The notes below the pieces were generated by a model, which saw only the letters and a list, made by a program, of their open reading frames with translations, had not been told where the DNA came from and did no database searches. 50,148 nucleotides of DNA from JAZDMK01 sp043800975 (lineage in GTDB: Bacteria > Bacteroidota > Bacteroidia > Bacteroidales > JAHJDW01). Shown piece by piece: positions 33,431 to 42,142 of the stretch. The stretch's first letter is position 1, and the number at the start of each line of letters is the position of its first letter. Where the stretch lies: NCBI GenBank assembly GCA_043800975.1, contig JAZDMK010000187.1, positions 1 to 50,148 on the forward strand, written 5' to 3'. The position numbers were made by a program, and so were the translations under genes.

Positions 33431-34550
33431 AAAACAGTTCCCGCACAACTGCGTCGCACATGCGTTTCCCGGCACGGGTCAGAATGTATGAATTTCCTTT
33501 TAATTCAACCATTGCTTCCTTTTGTTTTAAAGCAATAACTTTCCGAAAATACGAATAAATCTTTTTATTGAAAAACTTTTTTACATGATCCTCACTTACA
33601 CCCCAGATGGTGCGCAAAGAAGTCATGATGTATTCATTGTACAAATCAGTTTCATTAAGTTCTTCGAGTGTAGCGGGTAATTTCCCCGACTCCATATTTT
33701 CAATGTACTCTTTCAACGAAGAAACATTCCACTGTCGGGATTTTGTGTTATAGGAATGCGCGGAAGGACCCAGTCCGAGATATTTTTTCTCTTCCCAATA
33801 ACTGCTGTTGTGGCGCGAATGCCAGCCCTCTTTGCAATAATTTGAAATTTCGTAATGAATAAAACCGTTCTTTTCTAAAGTGTCAATAGCTTCATCAAAC
33901 ATCTTTACAGAAAGGGCTTCATCTACAGCCGGACTCTTCTTCTGCTGAATCAGCTGATCGAGCTTTGTGCCGGGTTCAACAGTAAGGCAGTATGCAGAGA
34001 TGTGAGGCACATTTAGTTTTATGGCTTGCGCAAGGTTTTCTTTCCATGTTTTCATCGTTTGTCCTGGAATTCCATATATCAAATCTATACTCAGATTTGT
34101 ATATCCGGCTTCAATCGATTTTTCAACCGCACGTATTGCCTGTTTAGCATCGTGTCTTCTTTTTAAATATTTTAAATCCTGATCATTGAACGACTGCGTA
34201 CCAATGCTTATGCGGTTTACAGGAGTTTCTTTCAATGCCAGTAAAAATTCTTCGTTGATATCATCGGGATTCACTTCGAGTGTAATTTCAGCACCCATAC
34301 TGATCGGATAATTTTTTTCAATCTCCTCGAAAATTCGTTGAATCTGTGAAGTCTGCATGAGCGAAGGTGTTCCTCCACCAAAATAAATTGTATCAATGGT
34401 TTCTTCCGATAAATAAAAAGCCTGCATGGAGGCTTCCAGTAGCATAGCTTCCAGAAATTGCTTCTGTAATTCTTGATCGGTTTCAGAATAAAAATTGCAA
34501 TACGGACAGCGGGTCTTACAAAAAGGAATATGTATGTATATGCCGGCCAT
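33417..34550 (-). CDS. hemW: HemW, radical SAM heme chaperone
   Basis: 377 residues. IHIPFCKTRCPYCNFYS carries the C-x3-C-x2-C cluster ligands Cys11, Cys15 and Cys18. HemN has one more Cys directly after these and HemW does not; this protein has Asn-Phe there and is therefore HemW, often mislabelled coproporphyrinogen oxidase. YFGGGTPSL, EVNPDD and IDLIYGIPGQT are conserved in the radical SAM barrel, and the C-terminal winged-helix region holds LGLGPSAHSY. HemW binds heme and inserts it into respiratory enzymes. It is the first gene of a tightly coupled set with glycosyltransferase genes. That pairing looks like operon convenience rather than shared function. Confidence 0.93.
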   Translation of the reverse strand: MAGIYIHIPFCKTRCPYCNFYSETDQELQKQFLEAMLLEASMQAFYLSEETIDTIYFGGGTPSLMQTSQIQRIFEEIEKNYPISMGAEITLEVNPDDINEEFLLALKETPVNRISIGTQSFNDQDLKYLKRRHDAKQAIRAVEKSIEAGYTNLSIDLIYGIPGQTMKTWKENLAQAIKLNVPHISAYCLTVEPGTKLDQLIQQKKSPAVDEALSVKMFDEAIDTLEKNGFIHYEISNYCKEGWHSRHNSSYWEEKKYLGLGPSAHSYNTKSRQWNVSSLKEYIENMESGKLPATLEELNETDLYNEYIMTSLRTIWGVSEDHVKKFFNKKIYSYFRKVIALKQKEAMVELKGNSYILTRAGKRMCDAVVRELFYDGE

Positions 34551-34620
34551 TCTATAAAAAATTAATCATGACAATCCCTGCATGCAAAAGCCACAAACAG
34601 CGAATATCCTTTTTCATAAA

Positions 34621-36126
34621 TTAGAATTTTTTCAGAACAATGCGGAAGGTTGTTCCTTTGTTGAGTGCGGATTGTTTTACGAAAATTCTTCCGTTGTGAT
34701 ACACTTCAATAATTCGCTTGGAAAGCGATAATCCCAGACCCCAGCCTCTGTGTTTACTTGTAAATCCGGGTTTAAATACAGATTTGTATTGTGATTTCGA
34801 AATGCCTTTTCCGGTATCCTGAATATCGATGTAAACAAGATCAAATTCATCATGTAATGTAATATCAATATTTCCTGCACCACTCATTGCATCCACTGCA
34901 TTCTTGCACAGATTTTCAATAACCCACTCAAACAGCTGCTGATTCAAGGGAAGAGAGACATCCTTTTCGGGAAGCGTTAAAGAGAAAACTACTTTGTCGG
35001 ATGTTCTTACTTTGATATAATCAACCGAGTCGTGAAGCGACTTGATAAGATCTGTTTTTATCAGTTTGGGCTCAGCACCAATTTTCGAAAAACGCTCTGT
35101 TATTGTCTCCAGGCGCTTAACATCTTTATTAATTTCCGAAATAATGGATTCATCCACATTTTTCAACTTCAGGTATTCCACCCATGCAATCAGGGAAGAC
35201 AGCGGTGTTCCAAGCTGATGGGCTGTTTCCTTAGCCATGCCCGCCCACACCTGATTCTGTTCTGACCGGCGCGCACTGCTGAAAGCAAGGTAGGCAACGA
35301 TCAGGAACAATCCGATAATTCCGAATTGAACGATCGGATAATATTTAATTTGTCGTAACAGGAATGAATCTTCATAAAAAACAAGATTCTTTGTTTTGTT
35401 GTTCAGGAAAATTTCAATGGGTTTGTTTTCCTTTGCCATAGCGGCTCTCTTTGCCTCCATGTATTTGGGATCACTCGCCTTGGCAGAATCAATATTTCCA
35501 AAAGCAATAATTTTCGACTGCGTGCTGTCCATGATAATGACAGGTACAGACGCTGTATTAACAACCACTTCAGAGAAAAATGTTTTTACCAGATCATTCA
35601 GAACCTGCTGAAGCTTATCGAAAATCTGAGAATCCTGATAGTATAAATAATTCAGTGTTTTGTTGTGGTATTTTACTTCAATGGGTTCATATTTTGAAAA
35701 AGCCACCTTAACAAGGGAATCCATTTTTTCACCCACTTTAACTGGTTTTTCAAGATTGACCTGAGATACAACCACATCCTTTTCATCTGTAAGAATGATA
35801 GGAATGTTTTTGTTGCTTGAAATGATGTCTACATAAAAAGTGAGATCATTGGAATTGTTTTCAGTCAATAGGCGATGCATGGCAGTGGCCCACAATTCCA
35901 CTTTTCGGCGTTCATCTTCCTGAATTTTTTGAAACAGATCTTCTGTATATATAACAAGGCTCGATTTCTTTTGAATGGCATCTGCCCATAACGCAGCTTT
36001 TTTACGTTCTTCCCCTGCTATTTTCTCAACCAACTGGTTGGTGTATAGCAGAGAAGCCCCAACTATTACCACAGCGGATAATAGAAGAAGAAGTTTCCAG
36101 CGTTGTTTTTTTGAATAGATGTCCAC
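34621..36126 (-). CDS. Membrane sensor histidine kinase (orphan)
   Basis: 501 residues. An N-terminal helix (12-32), a periplasmic domain of about 230 residues and a second helix (about 265-285) frame the sensor. The kinase core has AHQLGTPLSS with phospho-acceptor His303, then ENLCKNAVDAM (N box), DTGKGIS (G1), FKPGFTSKHRG (F box) and GWGLGLS (G2). All ATP-binding elements are intact. No HAMP motif is obvious. The periplasmic part contains an internal near-duplication: two ERKKAALWADAI / ERRKVELWATAM helices, and two VII-x-D stretches (IPIILTDEKD and VPVIIMDST), suggesting paired sensing modules. No response regulator is adjacent, so the partner lies elsewhere. It has its own promoter at 36150-36178. 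The signal is unknown. Confidence 0.9.
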   Translation of the reverse strand: MDIYSKKQRWKLLLLLSAVVIVGASLLYTNQLVEKIAGEERKKAALWADAIQKKSSLVIYTEDLFQKIQEDERRKVELWATAMHRLLTENNSNDLTFYVDIISSNKNIPIILTDEKDVVVSQVNLEKPVKVGEKMDSLVKVAFSKYEPIEVKYHNKTLNYLYYQDSQIFDKLQQVLNDLVKTFFSEVVVNTASVPVIIMDSTQSKIIAFGNIDSAKASDPKYMEAKRAAMAKENKPIEIFLNNKTKNLVFYEDSFLLRQIKYYPIVQFGIIGLFLIVAYLAFSSARRSEQNQVWAGMAKETAHQLGTPLSSLIAWVEYLKLKNVDESIISEINKDVKRLETITERFSKIGAEPKLIKTDLIKSLHDSVDYIKVRTSDKVVFSLTLPEKDVSLPLNQQLFEWVIENLCKNAVDAMSGAGNIDITLHDEFDLVYIDIQDTGKGISKSQYKSVFKPGFTSKHRGWGLGLSLSKRIIEVYHNGRIFVKQSALNKGTTFRIVLKKF

Positions 36127-36149
36127 TAGACTATTTTTATTTCAGACTA

Positions 36150-36178
36150 CAAAAATACGGTTTTTGTTGCATTGGCAA
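36150..36178 (-). promoter_or_regulatory. Promoter of the histidine kinase gene
   Basis: On the minus strand TTG (36176-36178) is followed after 18 bases by TATTTTTG (36150-36157), fitting TTG-N17-23-TAnnTTTG. The ATG is 23 bases downstream. Confidence 0.5.
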
Positions 36179-36211
36179 GAGAAAATTTGCCAAACGCTTT
36201 ACCCAAGTAGT

Positions 36212-37300
36212 TTAGCGAAATCTGTGCTGCCTGATCTTATTAGGAAGTGCATTCTTGTGAACCATAACAGCAACGGTTTTCAGAGCAACATAGGAAGCAG
36301 AGAGATACATATATCCTTTGTATTTGCCAATTCCTCCCCAGGAATTTTTTGCAATATACCAACGCCCTCCTTTCGCATCTTTCGCGGTGCCCACAATGTG
36401 CATCAGATGATCCACCGTAGTTGCATGGTTATCAAAAAGCTGTTGCCGCATTGCTTGTGTGTGACGCCCTTCCATCCAGCCCATATCTGCCTTTCCTTTT
36501 TCATACAGAAAAGATTTTTCACTGACATCACCATCCCAGATAACTGTGTAGCCCTTTGCAAGAGCTGTATCAATAACCGACAAGAAATCATTCAAAGGCA
36601 AATTGTAATACAAATTTTGCGACCAGTTGAATTTTGATTCCAGACAAAAACTTTCATAGAACGAATGATGGGTATAAGAAGTAATCTCAAGATAATCCTC
36701 CGGCTTTATTCCGGTAACTTCATCCATGAATTGAAGCGAAGTCATCTTTTTTCCTTCGTATTGAAAAGTACTGACGGGCTTTCCCAGATATACATCCAAA
36801 ATGCTGTCACATTTTATTTTCCAATACGAGGGCCAACTATCCCCTTCCCGGTGGATCAGACTTCTTACGTGTCGGAATATTGCAGAATCTATTTCCGAAT
36901 GGTTGTATTCGGTGCATCCTGCTTTCATCCCCGTATAAACATCCTGTGGAACAAGTCCGTTTTCAGAAATGGTTTTCATTACATCATGCGCTTGTCCACC
37001 GGGTGTGAAAAAGTTGTACCCTGCCATTCGAAGATGCATTTCTGCTTTTCGCGGATAAGTGTAGCGGACAACGTACATTTCTGAAAGATCGAACGTATCG
37101 TGTTTGATTCTTAAAATTTCACTTTCAAGAAAAGATACCGTAGCAAAACACCAACAGGTACTGCTAATACACTGGTTTTTAACAGGCGTATTTGGAAGTA
37201 TTTTCACTTCCACAAAGTCCGTTGATTGTGCTTTCAGTGCTGTCGGTAGGGTAACAAATAGAGCCAACAGAATGCACCAGCCTGGCGTATATTTTTTCAT
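36212..37300 (-). CDS. Secreted C1-family cysteine peptidase (bleomycin-hydrolase-like)
   Basis: 362 residues with a signal peptide (cut after LKA, residue 24). VKNQCISSTCWCFAT gives Gln43 of the oxyanion hole and nucleophile Cys49, the same six-residue spacing as bleomycin hydrolase/PepC. VDHLMHIVGTA holds the catalytic His and IAKNSWGG the Asn. EMYVVRYTYPRKAE and GGQAHDVMKTISENGLVP also recall that branch. The known PepC enzymes are cytosolic hexamers, whereas this one is exported to the periplasm or beyond. It should be an aminopeptidase or endopeptidase on peptides. The ATG is 9 bases after the AsmA-like stop, so the two are co-transcribed. The first Cys-rich segment (Cys44, Cys49, Cys51) may allow a disulfide. 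Confidence 0.88.
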   Translation of the reverse strand: MKKYTPGWCILLALFVTLPTALKAQSTDFVEVKILPNTPVKNQCISSTCWCFATVSFLESEILRIKHDTFDLSEMYVVRYTYPRKAEMHLRMAGYNFFTPGGQAHDVMKTISENGLVPQDVYTGMKAGCTEYNHSEIDSAIFRHVRSLIHREGDSWPSYWKIKCDSILDVYLGKPVSTFQYEGKKMTSLQFMDEVTGIKPEDYLEITSYTHHSFYESFCLESKFNWSQNLYYNLPLNDFLSVIDTALAKGYTVIWDGDVSEKSFLYEKGKADMGWMEGRHTQAMRQQLFDNHATTVDHLMHIVGTAKDAKGGRWYIAKNSWGGIGKYKGYMYLSASYVALKTVAVMVHKNALPNKIRQHRFR

Positions 37301-37309
37301 GAAACTGGA

Positions 37310-39901
37310 TTAATCAAATTCTACTTTAAATTTATCCTCAGGGTCTTTGTTTTTCCCCTTGTCTTTTTTCTTATCAATATCTTTTTGTTTGTCCTTTTCC
37401 TTGTTTTTAATTACGGCTGAGTCTTTTTTAAACCAGTTGAATTCTTCATTCAGTATGGTTTTTAGATTCTGTTTTTCCTTCATAACACCCACAATAATTT
37501 TTGCTTTCCACCCTTTAGAGTCATAGGCATATTTTGGGTCATCAACCGTACCGGTAATCTTAACATAGATACTTGTTTTTCCCAAACCATCCTCTTCAAC
37601 TACGCCAAAGTCTTCATTTTCCTTCTTTGCCTTTTTGGCTTTGTTTGCGAGAATTTCAGAAAGAAGCAGGCGAACATTATACTGTATCTCATTGTTAAAT
37701 TTATGCTGTCCGGATACCGTCAGATTTAACTCTGAGGATTTAATTTCCATTGCGGGAATAAAGATTGTTTCGTTTTTAATTTCAATCTGATTTTTTAAAG
37801 TTGAAAAGGTAACACGTTCCACATCCTTTAGCTTCATGAAGCGGGACAAACCTTTCAAGGGCTCATAATTTTGCAATTCTCCGTTTTCGATCGAAATATC
37901 TGCTTTTGCATACAGCTTTTTCATATCCACTTCCAGTGAGGGACTCCAGACGGAGGCCAACTGAATATCGGATGTTACCTTACCTTTCAGGTTCTCATCC
38001 TTCATACTGCTCTGCCCAAAATTTTCAAACTGATAAAACAGTTTTTTAATATCCATTTTTTCAATATGCGCATCGCAGGAAATCAGAATTTCATTTTTTC
38101 TAGATCCGTCAACATATCCCTCTATAGACGCACTGCCGTCCATTACACGCAAAGTAAGATTATTTGTATAGCCTTTCTGATCTTTTAAGCGAATATTCCC
38201 TTGAACACCGGTAGCATGAAATTTTCTGAAGTAAACATTAGTAACGGAAAGATCAATATTAAAATCGAGCATGGGTGAAATTTCAAAATTATAGTCGCCG
38301 CTTTTGGCAGAGCTTTCGCCATCCTTCAATAATTCATCAAGGCTGACATTCGATGAAGAAAGCTTTGCATCAATCATCAGCTTTTCATTGTCGAGAAAGA
38401 AGAATGCGAGCGCATTGATAAAAGTTCCGTTTAACTGAAAGTCCGTTTTTGAATAATTCCCTGTCATCTTATCGACAATTAAATCATTGTTACTGAACTT
38501 ACAGAGCGTAGAAATGTTATTGAATGAATAAGGCTCATTGGTCAGGCTGAATTTTCCATTGGTTAAAGTAAGTTCACCTGTAGTTTTACTTTTTATAAAA
38601 TCAGCAGCCGTAAAATTTTCCAGATTATCAGGCTGACATTGGAAATTGATTGTATAAGCAATATCCCCTTCCATCTCTTTGATTTCTTCTGTTTCGATGA
38701 AGCGTGAAAGGTCTTTTAAATTCAGACTTCCGGCCGATTTAATGCGAATATCCGGACGTGCTAAATTAACAATCTTCATTTCAGCGGTTATCCTTTTCCC
38801 GTTAAAGTCAGCTGAAAGATCTGAAATATCGATGAAAGAAGAATAAATTGTATGAATGTTTCCATTACTGAATCGGCCATTAAAATTCAGATTTTTTAAC
38901 GCAATGTTATTTTCCTTTTCTACAAGTTCTGCATTCGTGATCTTGAAAGTAATGTTGATTGCATGATAATCATTCCCTTTGAATGATCCTTTTATCTGCG
39001 CATCAAATTTCAGATCTCCCTTGCTGTCATATTTATCAAAGTAGGAACGATAATTTTTTGGCAGATCATCGATCACATCTTCCACACGCATACTGCTTCC
39101 ACCAATGGATAAATCTACTTTTTGTTCGGCATCTCCATAGAATACATTTCCTTTGATTACAAAATCCTGCCCTGCATACGTCAGTGTTCCTTTTTCAATA
39201 TTATATTGCTCTGCATTGGTTACGTCCATTTGCAAAAAGACATCCACATCCTGCTGGTTAATAAAATTTACTTTACCAAATTTTAAATAATTCACATGCG
39301 TTTCGCCGTCCACTTTTAGTTTGTAGAAACTGTCCCTAAAATTTCCCTTGAATAATATGTACTTCGCAAGCACCGAGAAATTCTGTTCCTCCGGTCGATT
39401 GCGGTAGTGAATATTCATGTTATTTAAAACCACTTTTTGTAAATCAAATTCCATAGAAGATTCACTGGAAGCAGTGTCGGTGCATTCTTTCCAGAAATGA
39501 TAATTATCGGTACCGTCGCGGAAAACAACAATGTTTGCGCTGCCATCCTCCACAATTATTTTCTTAATTGAGACTGTTTCATCAAACAAATTCCAGACAT
39601 TAAACAGCAAATAAACATTTTCAGCCTTGAGCAATTCGCCTTTGTTTTTAGCAGTTGTTGCATCCTTTGCAATAACGCCTGAAAATTTTATGGATGCATA
39701 AGGAAACGTACTAAAAATGGTTAATTCGATATCTTTAACCTCCACTTCCGAATTCAGCTGTTTGTTTAATTCCGCTTTGGCATAGTCTTTAATTTTGTCC
39801 TCATAGAAATAAACCAGAACAAAGCAAGCCGCAATGGTCAGCGCAATCACAGAAAAAAGTGTGATAAAAAAAATCTTCAGAATTTTTTTAAATCTTTTCA
39901 T
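37310..39901 (-). CDS. AsmA-family envelope protein
   Basis: 863 residues. One membrane helix (about 12-34) anchors the N-terminus, and the rest is a long periplasmic beta-rich part. Typical AsmA features are the opening DKIKDYAKAELNKQLNSEVEVKDIELTIFSTFPYASIKFSGV, repeated LKNLNFNGRF-like strands, and a C-terminal SELNLTVSGQHKFNNEIQYNVRL region followed by KTSIYVKITGTVDDPKYAYD. It ends in an unusually Lys/Asp-rich tail of about 30 residues. AsmA-like and TamB-like proteins are thought to form hydrophobic grooves that carry phospholipids between membranes; this is the likely role here. It lies 44 bases after the pseudouridine synthase and 9 before the C1 peptidase, in one long minus-strand run. 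Confidence 0.88.
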   Translation of the reverse strand: MKRFKKILKIFFITLFSVIALTIAACFVLVYFYEDKIKDYAKAELNKQLNSEVEVKDIELTIFSTFPYASIKFSGVIAKDATTAKNKGELLKAENVYLLFNVWNLFDETVSIKKIIVEDGSANIVVFRDGTDNYHFWKECTDTASSESSMEFDLQKVVLNNMNIHYRNRPEEQNFSVLAKYILFKGNFRDSFYKLKVDGETHVNYLKFGKVNFINQQDVDVFLQMDVTNAEQYNIEKGTLTYAGQDFVIKGNVFYGDAEQKVDLSIGGSSMRVEDVIDDLPKNYRSYFDKYDSKGDLKFDAQIKGSFKGNDYHAINITFKITNAELVEKENNIALKNLNFNGRFSNGNIHTIYSSFIDISDLSADFNGKRITAEMKIVNLARPDIRIKSAGSLNLKDLSRFIETEEIKEMEGDIAYTINFQCQPDNLENFTAADFIKSKTTGELTLTNGKFSLTNEPYSFNNISTLCKFSNNDLIVDKMTGNYSKTDFQLNGTFINALAFFFLDNEKLMIDAKLSSSNVSLDELLKDGESSAKSGDYNFEISPMLDFNIDLSVTNVYFRKFHATGVQGNIRLKDQKGYTNNLTLRVMDGSASIEGYVDGSRKNEILISCDAHIEKMDIKKLFYQFENFGQSSMKDENLKGKVTSDIQLASVWSPSLEVDMKKLYAKADISIENGELQNYEPLKGLSRFMKLKDVERVTFSTLKNQIEIKNETIFIPAMEIKSSELNLTVSGQHKFNNEIQYNVRLLLSEILANKAKKAKKENEDFGVVEEDGLGKTSIYVKITGTVDDPKYAYDSKGWKAKIIVGVMKEKQNLKTILNEEFNWFKKDSAVIKNKEKDKQKDIDKKKDKGKNKDPEDKFKVEFD

Positions 39902-39945
39902 GTTTTTTATCCATTACTATATTTAACGAATGAAATGCATTTTTG

Positions 39946-40857
39946 TTATTTAAACCTTCCCATTTTTAAAAAGGCTATTTCCTGACCCGTCAGGAAACGC
40001 CAGCGTCCGCGCGGGAGATCCTTTTTGGTAAGCCCTGCATAATACACCCGGTCGAGCCTCACAACTTCATATCCCAGCGATTCAAATATTCTGCGCACAA
40101 TTCTGTTTTTTCCCATGTGAAGTTCAATCCCAACGCACCGCTTATCCGGCGTGTCCTCCGAATAATTGATTGCATCAACATTTGCCTTTCCGTCTTCCAG
40201 TTCAACGCCATCCGCAATCTTCTGCATGTCCTGCGGAGTAATCGGTTTGCTGAGCTCTGCGTGATATACTTTCTGAACCTTATAACTTGGGTGTGACAGT
40301 TGCTTGGCCAGTTCTCCATCGTTGGTCATCAGAAGCAATCCCGTGGTCGTTCTGTCAAGTCGTCCTACCGGATAAATTCTTTCACGACATGCATCAGCAA
40401 CAAGATTCATAACGGTTTGTCTTTCCTGTGGATCCTCCATAGTTGTGATATAATCCTTAGGCTTATTTAAAAGAACGTATACCAATTTTTCGCGCCTTAA
40501 TTTCTTTCCTTTCCACTGAACATCATCGGTGGGAGAAACACGGAAACCCATTTCAGTAACTACTTTCCCATTTACCATTACTTCTCCTGCAGCGATCAGA
40601 TTATCAGCATCACGGCGCGAGCAAATACCTGAGTCGGCAATGTATTTGTTTAAACGAATCAGTGCATTAGGAACTATTACTTCTTTCGGCTTATCGATGA
40701 TTTCCTTCTTTTTGAAAGTGTCTTTCTTCTTAATGACAACAGCCTTTTCCCGCTTTTCAATTTCGAGTTGTTTTGCTTCCTGCTTAAATGATTTTTTTGG
40801 TTTTTTCTTAATCACACCTCGGTTAGCGGATTTTTTGTTTTCAATTTTTCTTTTCAT
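39946..40857 (-). CDS. RsuA/RluB-family rRNA pseudouridine synthase
   Basis: 303 residues. Residues 1-60 form a very Lys-rich, probably unstructured extension (KKPKKSFKQEAKQ, then KKKDTFKKKE) likely to bind RNA. Residues 65-125 are the S4 RNA-binding domain (IRLNKYIADSGICSRRDAD). The catalytic domain holds YPVGRLDRTTTGLLLMTNDG with Asp168 as the catalytic residue, then LSHPSYKVQKVYHAEL and MGKNRIVRRIFESLGYEV. Members convert one uridine in 23S (RluB, RluF) or 16S (RsuA) rRNA to pseudouridine; RluB-like is most likely but the target is not certain. It overlaps the yraN gene by 4 bases and is followed by the AsmA-like gene. Confidence 0.92.
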   Translation of the reverse strand: MKRKIENKKSANRGVIKKKPKKSFKQEAKQLEIEKREKAVVIKKKDTFKKKEIIDKPKEVIVPNALIRLNKYIADSGICSRRDADNLIAAGEVMVNGKVVTEMGFRVSPTDDVQWKGKKLRREKLVYVLLNKPKDYITTMEDPQERQTVMNLVADACRERIYPVGRLDRTTTGLLLMTNDGELAKQLSHPSYKVQKVYHAELSKPITPQDMQKIADGVELEDGKANVDAINYSEDTPDKRCVGIELHMGKNRIVRRIFESLGYEVVRLDRVYYAGLTKKDLPRGRWRFLTGQEIAFLKMGRFK

Positions 40858-41237
40858 TTTTTTCGGGTATTTAAAGTGGGATGAAATGCTTCGGGTATGT
40901 GGTTCAGTAAAAATTGTCCGCTGATCGGATTTAAAATGATGGTAATAATATCAAACTGCGCTTCCAGCTCTATTTCTTTCGATTGAATGTAAGCATCCCC
41001 TGCATTGATCAGGAAACGTTGCTTTTGAATTGTAACTGCCTCTTCAGGATTTTCAATATCATCACTGCTTCTTGTTTTAACTTCAACAAAAATAATTCTG
41101 CTTTCTTTTTCAGCGATGATATCAATCTCTTCTTTCTTAAAATGCCAGTTGCGTTCATGAATTACATAACCTTCCTTCATGAGATGCAGGAAAGCAAGCT
41201 CTTCACCACGTTTACCAAGTTCGTTGTGTTTAGCCAT
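40854..41237 (-). CDS. YraN family endonuclease-like protein (UPF0102)
   Basis: 127 residues. The start KHNELGKRGEELAFLHLMKEGY is the family signature. EEIDIIAEKESRIIFVEVKTR provides the D-x(n)-E-x-K core of a PD-(D/E)XK nuclease fold. YraN proteins are widespread and small, resembling Holliday-junction resolvases. Their biological role is not settled. The C-terminus (ISGQFLLNHIPEAFHP) fits the family. The gene overlaps its neighbours on both sides (4 bases with the pseudouridine synthase, 1 with the LD-carboxypeptidase), so it belongs to a translationally coupled group. Confidence 0.93.
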   Translation of the reverse strand: MAKHNELGKRGEELAFLHLMKEGYVIHERNWHFKKEEIDIIAEKESRIIFVEVKTRSSDDIENPEEAVTIQKQRFLINAGDAYIQSKEIELEAQFDIITIILNPISGQFLLNHIPEAFHPTLNTRKK

Positions 41238-42142
41238 CAGTCAAATTTTAATGTTGTAAGATCGTTACAAACTTCGAGATTCACATTTCTTCCCATAATC
41301 ATCGCGTTATTATCAGGAATATGTCCGGCAGGAAAATCAAAGCATACAGGAAATTGATATTCAGAGACCGCATCCATAATTATTTCTTCAGGTGTTTTTC
41401 CAAAGGGCACAGTATTGTCTTTCATTTCCGTCATTCCACCTATAACAAGGCCTGCCAGATTTTTAAGTTTTCCAGCTCGTTTTAATGATACCATCATTCT
41501 GTCGATGTGATACAGATATTCGTCCAGATCTTCTATAAATAAAATTTTATTTTCTGTATCAGGAAAGCTGCATGATCCCTGCAATGCGTATAGAAGTGAA
41601 AGGTTTCCTCCAACCAGGATTCCTTTTGCATTTCCCTTTTTGTTGTGTTTGTTTTCTGGAAAATGATACGAAAGTTTTTCTCCTGTCAAAACATTTTTCA
41701 AAGATAAAATGGCTTCATTATTACTACCGTCAACTGGAAAGTTAATCGGCATGGCACAATGTAAAGTCTCTGTATTCATGCATTGGTTGATGTGCGCATG
41801 CAAAACGGTCACATCGCTGAAGCCACAAATCCATTTTGGATTTTTTTGAAAAGAAGTAAAATTAATTTTATCTATAATGCGAATAATGCCGTATCCACCG
41901 CGTCCGCATAGAATCGCTTTCACTTCGGGATGATCTATCATCTTCTGAAAATCGGAAACACGTTCTGCATCGGTTCCGGAATACTGATTGAAATCACCGA
42001 ACATATGTTCACTGCATATCACGTGAAAACCCCATTCTTTCAATTTAGAAATTGAAGGCTGCATTTCTTCTGCGCTTACTTTTCGGGCAGGTGCAAGAAT
42101 GGCTATTGTGTCGCCGGGTTTCAGGTAATCGGGTTGTATCAT
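41237..42142 (-). CDS. LD-carboxypeptidase (peptidase family S66)
   Basis: 301 residues. YLKPGDTIAILAPA at the N-terminus, ILCGRGGYGIIRI and WICGFSDVTVLH are family hallmarks. The triad is Ser109 in GFSDVT, Glu204 in FIEDLDEYLYHIDRM, and His274 in FPAGHIPDN. S66 enzymes cut the L-Lys/Dap-D-Ala bond of tetrapeptides in cytoplasmic murein recycling (LdcA); MccF relatives cleave microcin C and related acyl-adenylates. No signal peptide is present, which suits recycling. It overlaps the neighbouring serine hydrolase gene by 4 bases. That hydrolase belongs to the penicillin-binding-protein fold, so the pair may work on cell-wall peptides. Confidence 0.93.
   Translation of the reverse strand: MIQPDYLKPGDTIAILAPARKVSAEEMQPSISKLKEWGFHVICSEHMFGDFNQYSGTDAERVSDFQKMIDHPEVKAILCGRGGYGIIRIIDKINFTSFQKNPKWICGFSDVTVLHAHINQCMNTETLHCAMPINFPVDGSNNEAILSLKNVLTGEKLSYHFPENKHNKKGNAKGILVGGNLSLLYALQGSCSFPDTENKILFIEDLDEYLYHIDRMMVSLKRAGKLKNLAGLVIGGMTEMKDNTVPFGKTPEEIIMDAVSEYQFPVCFDFPAGHIPDNNAMIMGRNVNLEVCNDLTTLKFD

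Noticed and set aside
33417..34550. Oxygen-independent coproporphyrinogen oxidase (HemN)
   Set aside because: The extra Cys that follows the cluster motif in HemN is missing; the pattern is that of HemW.
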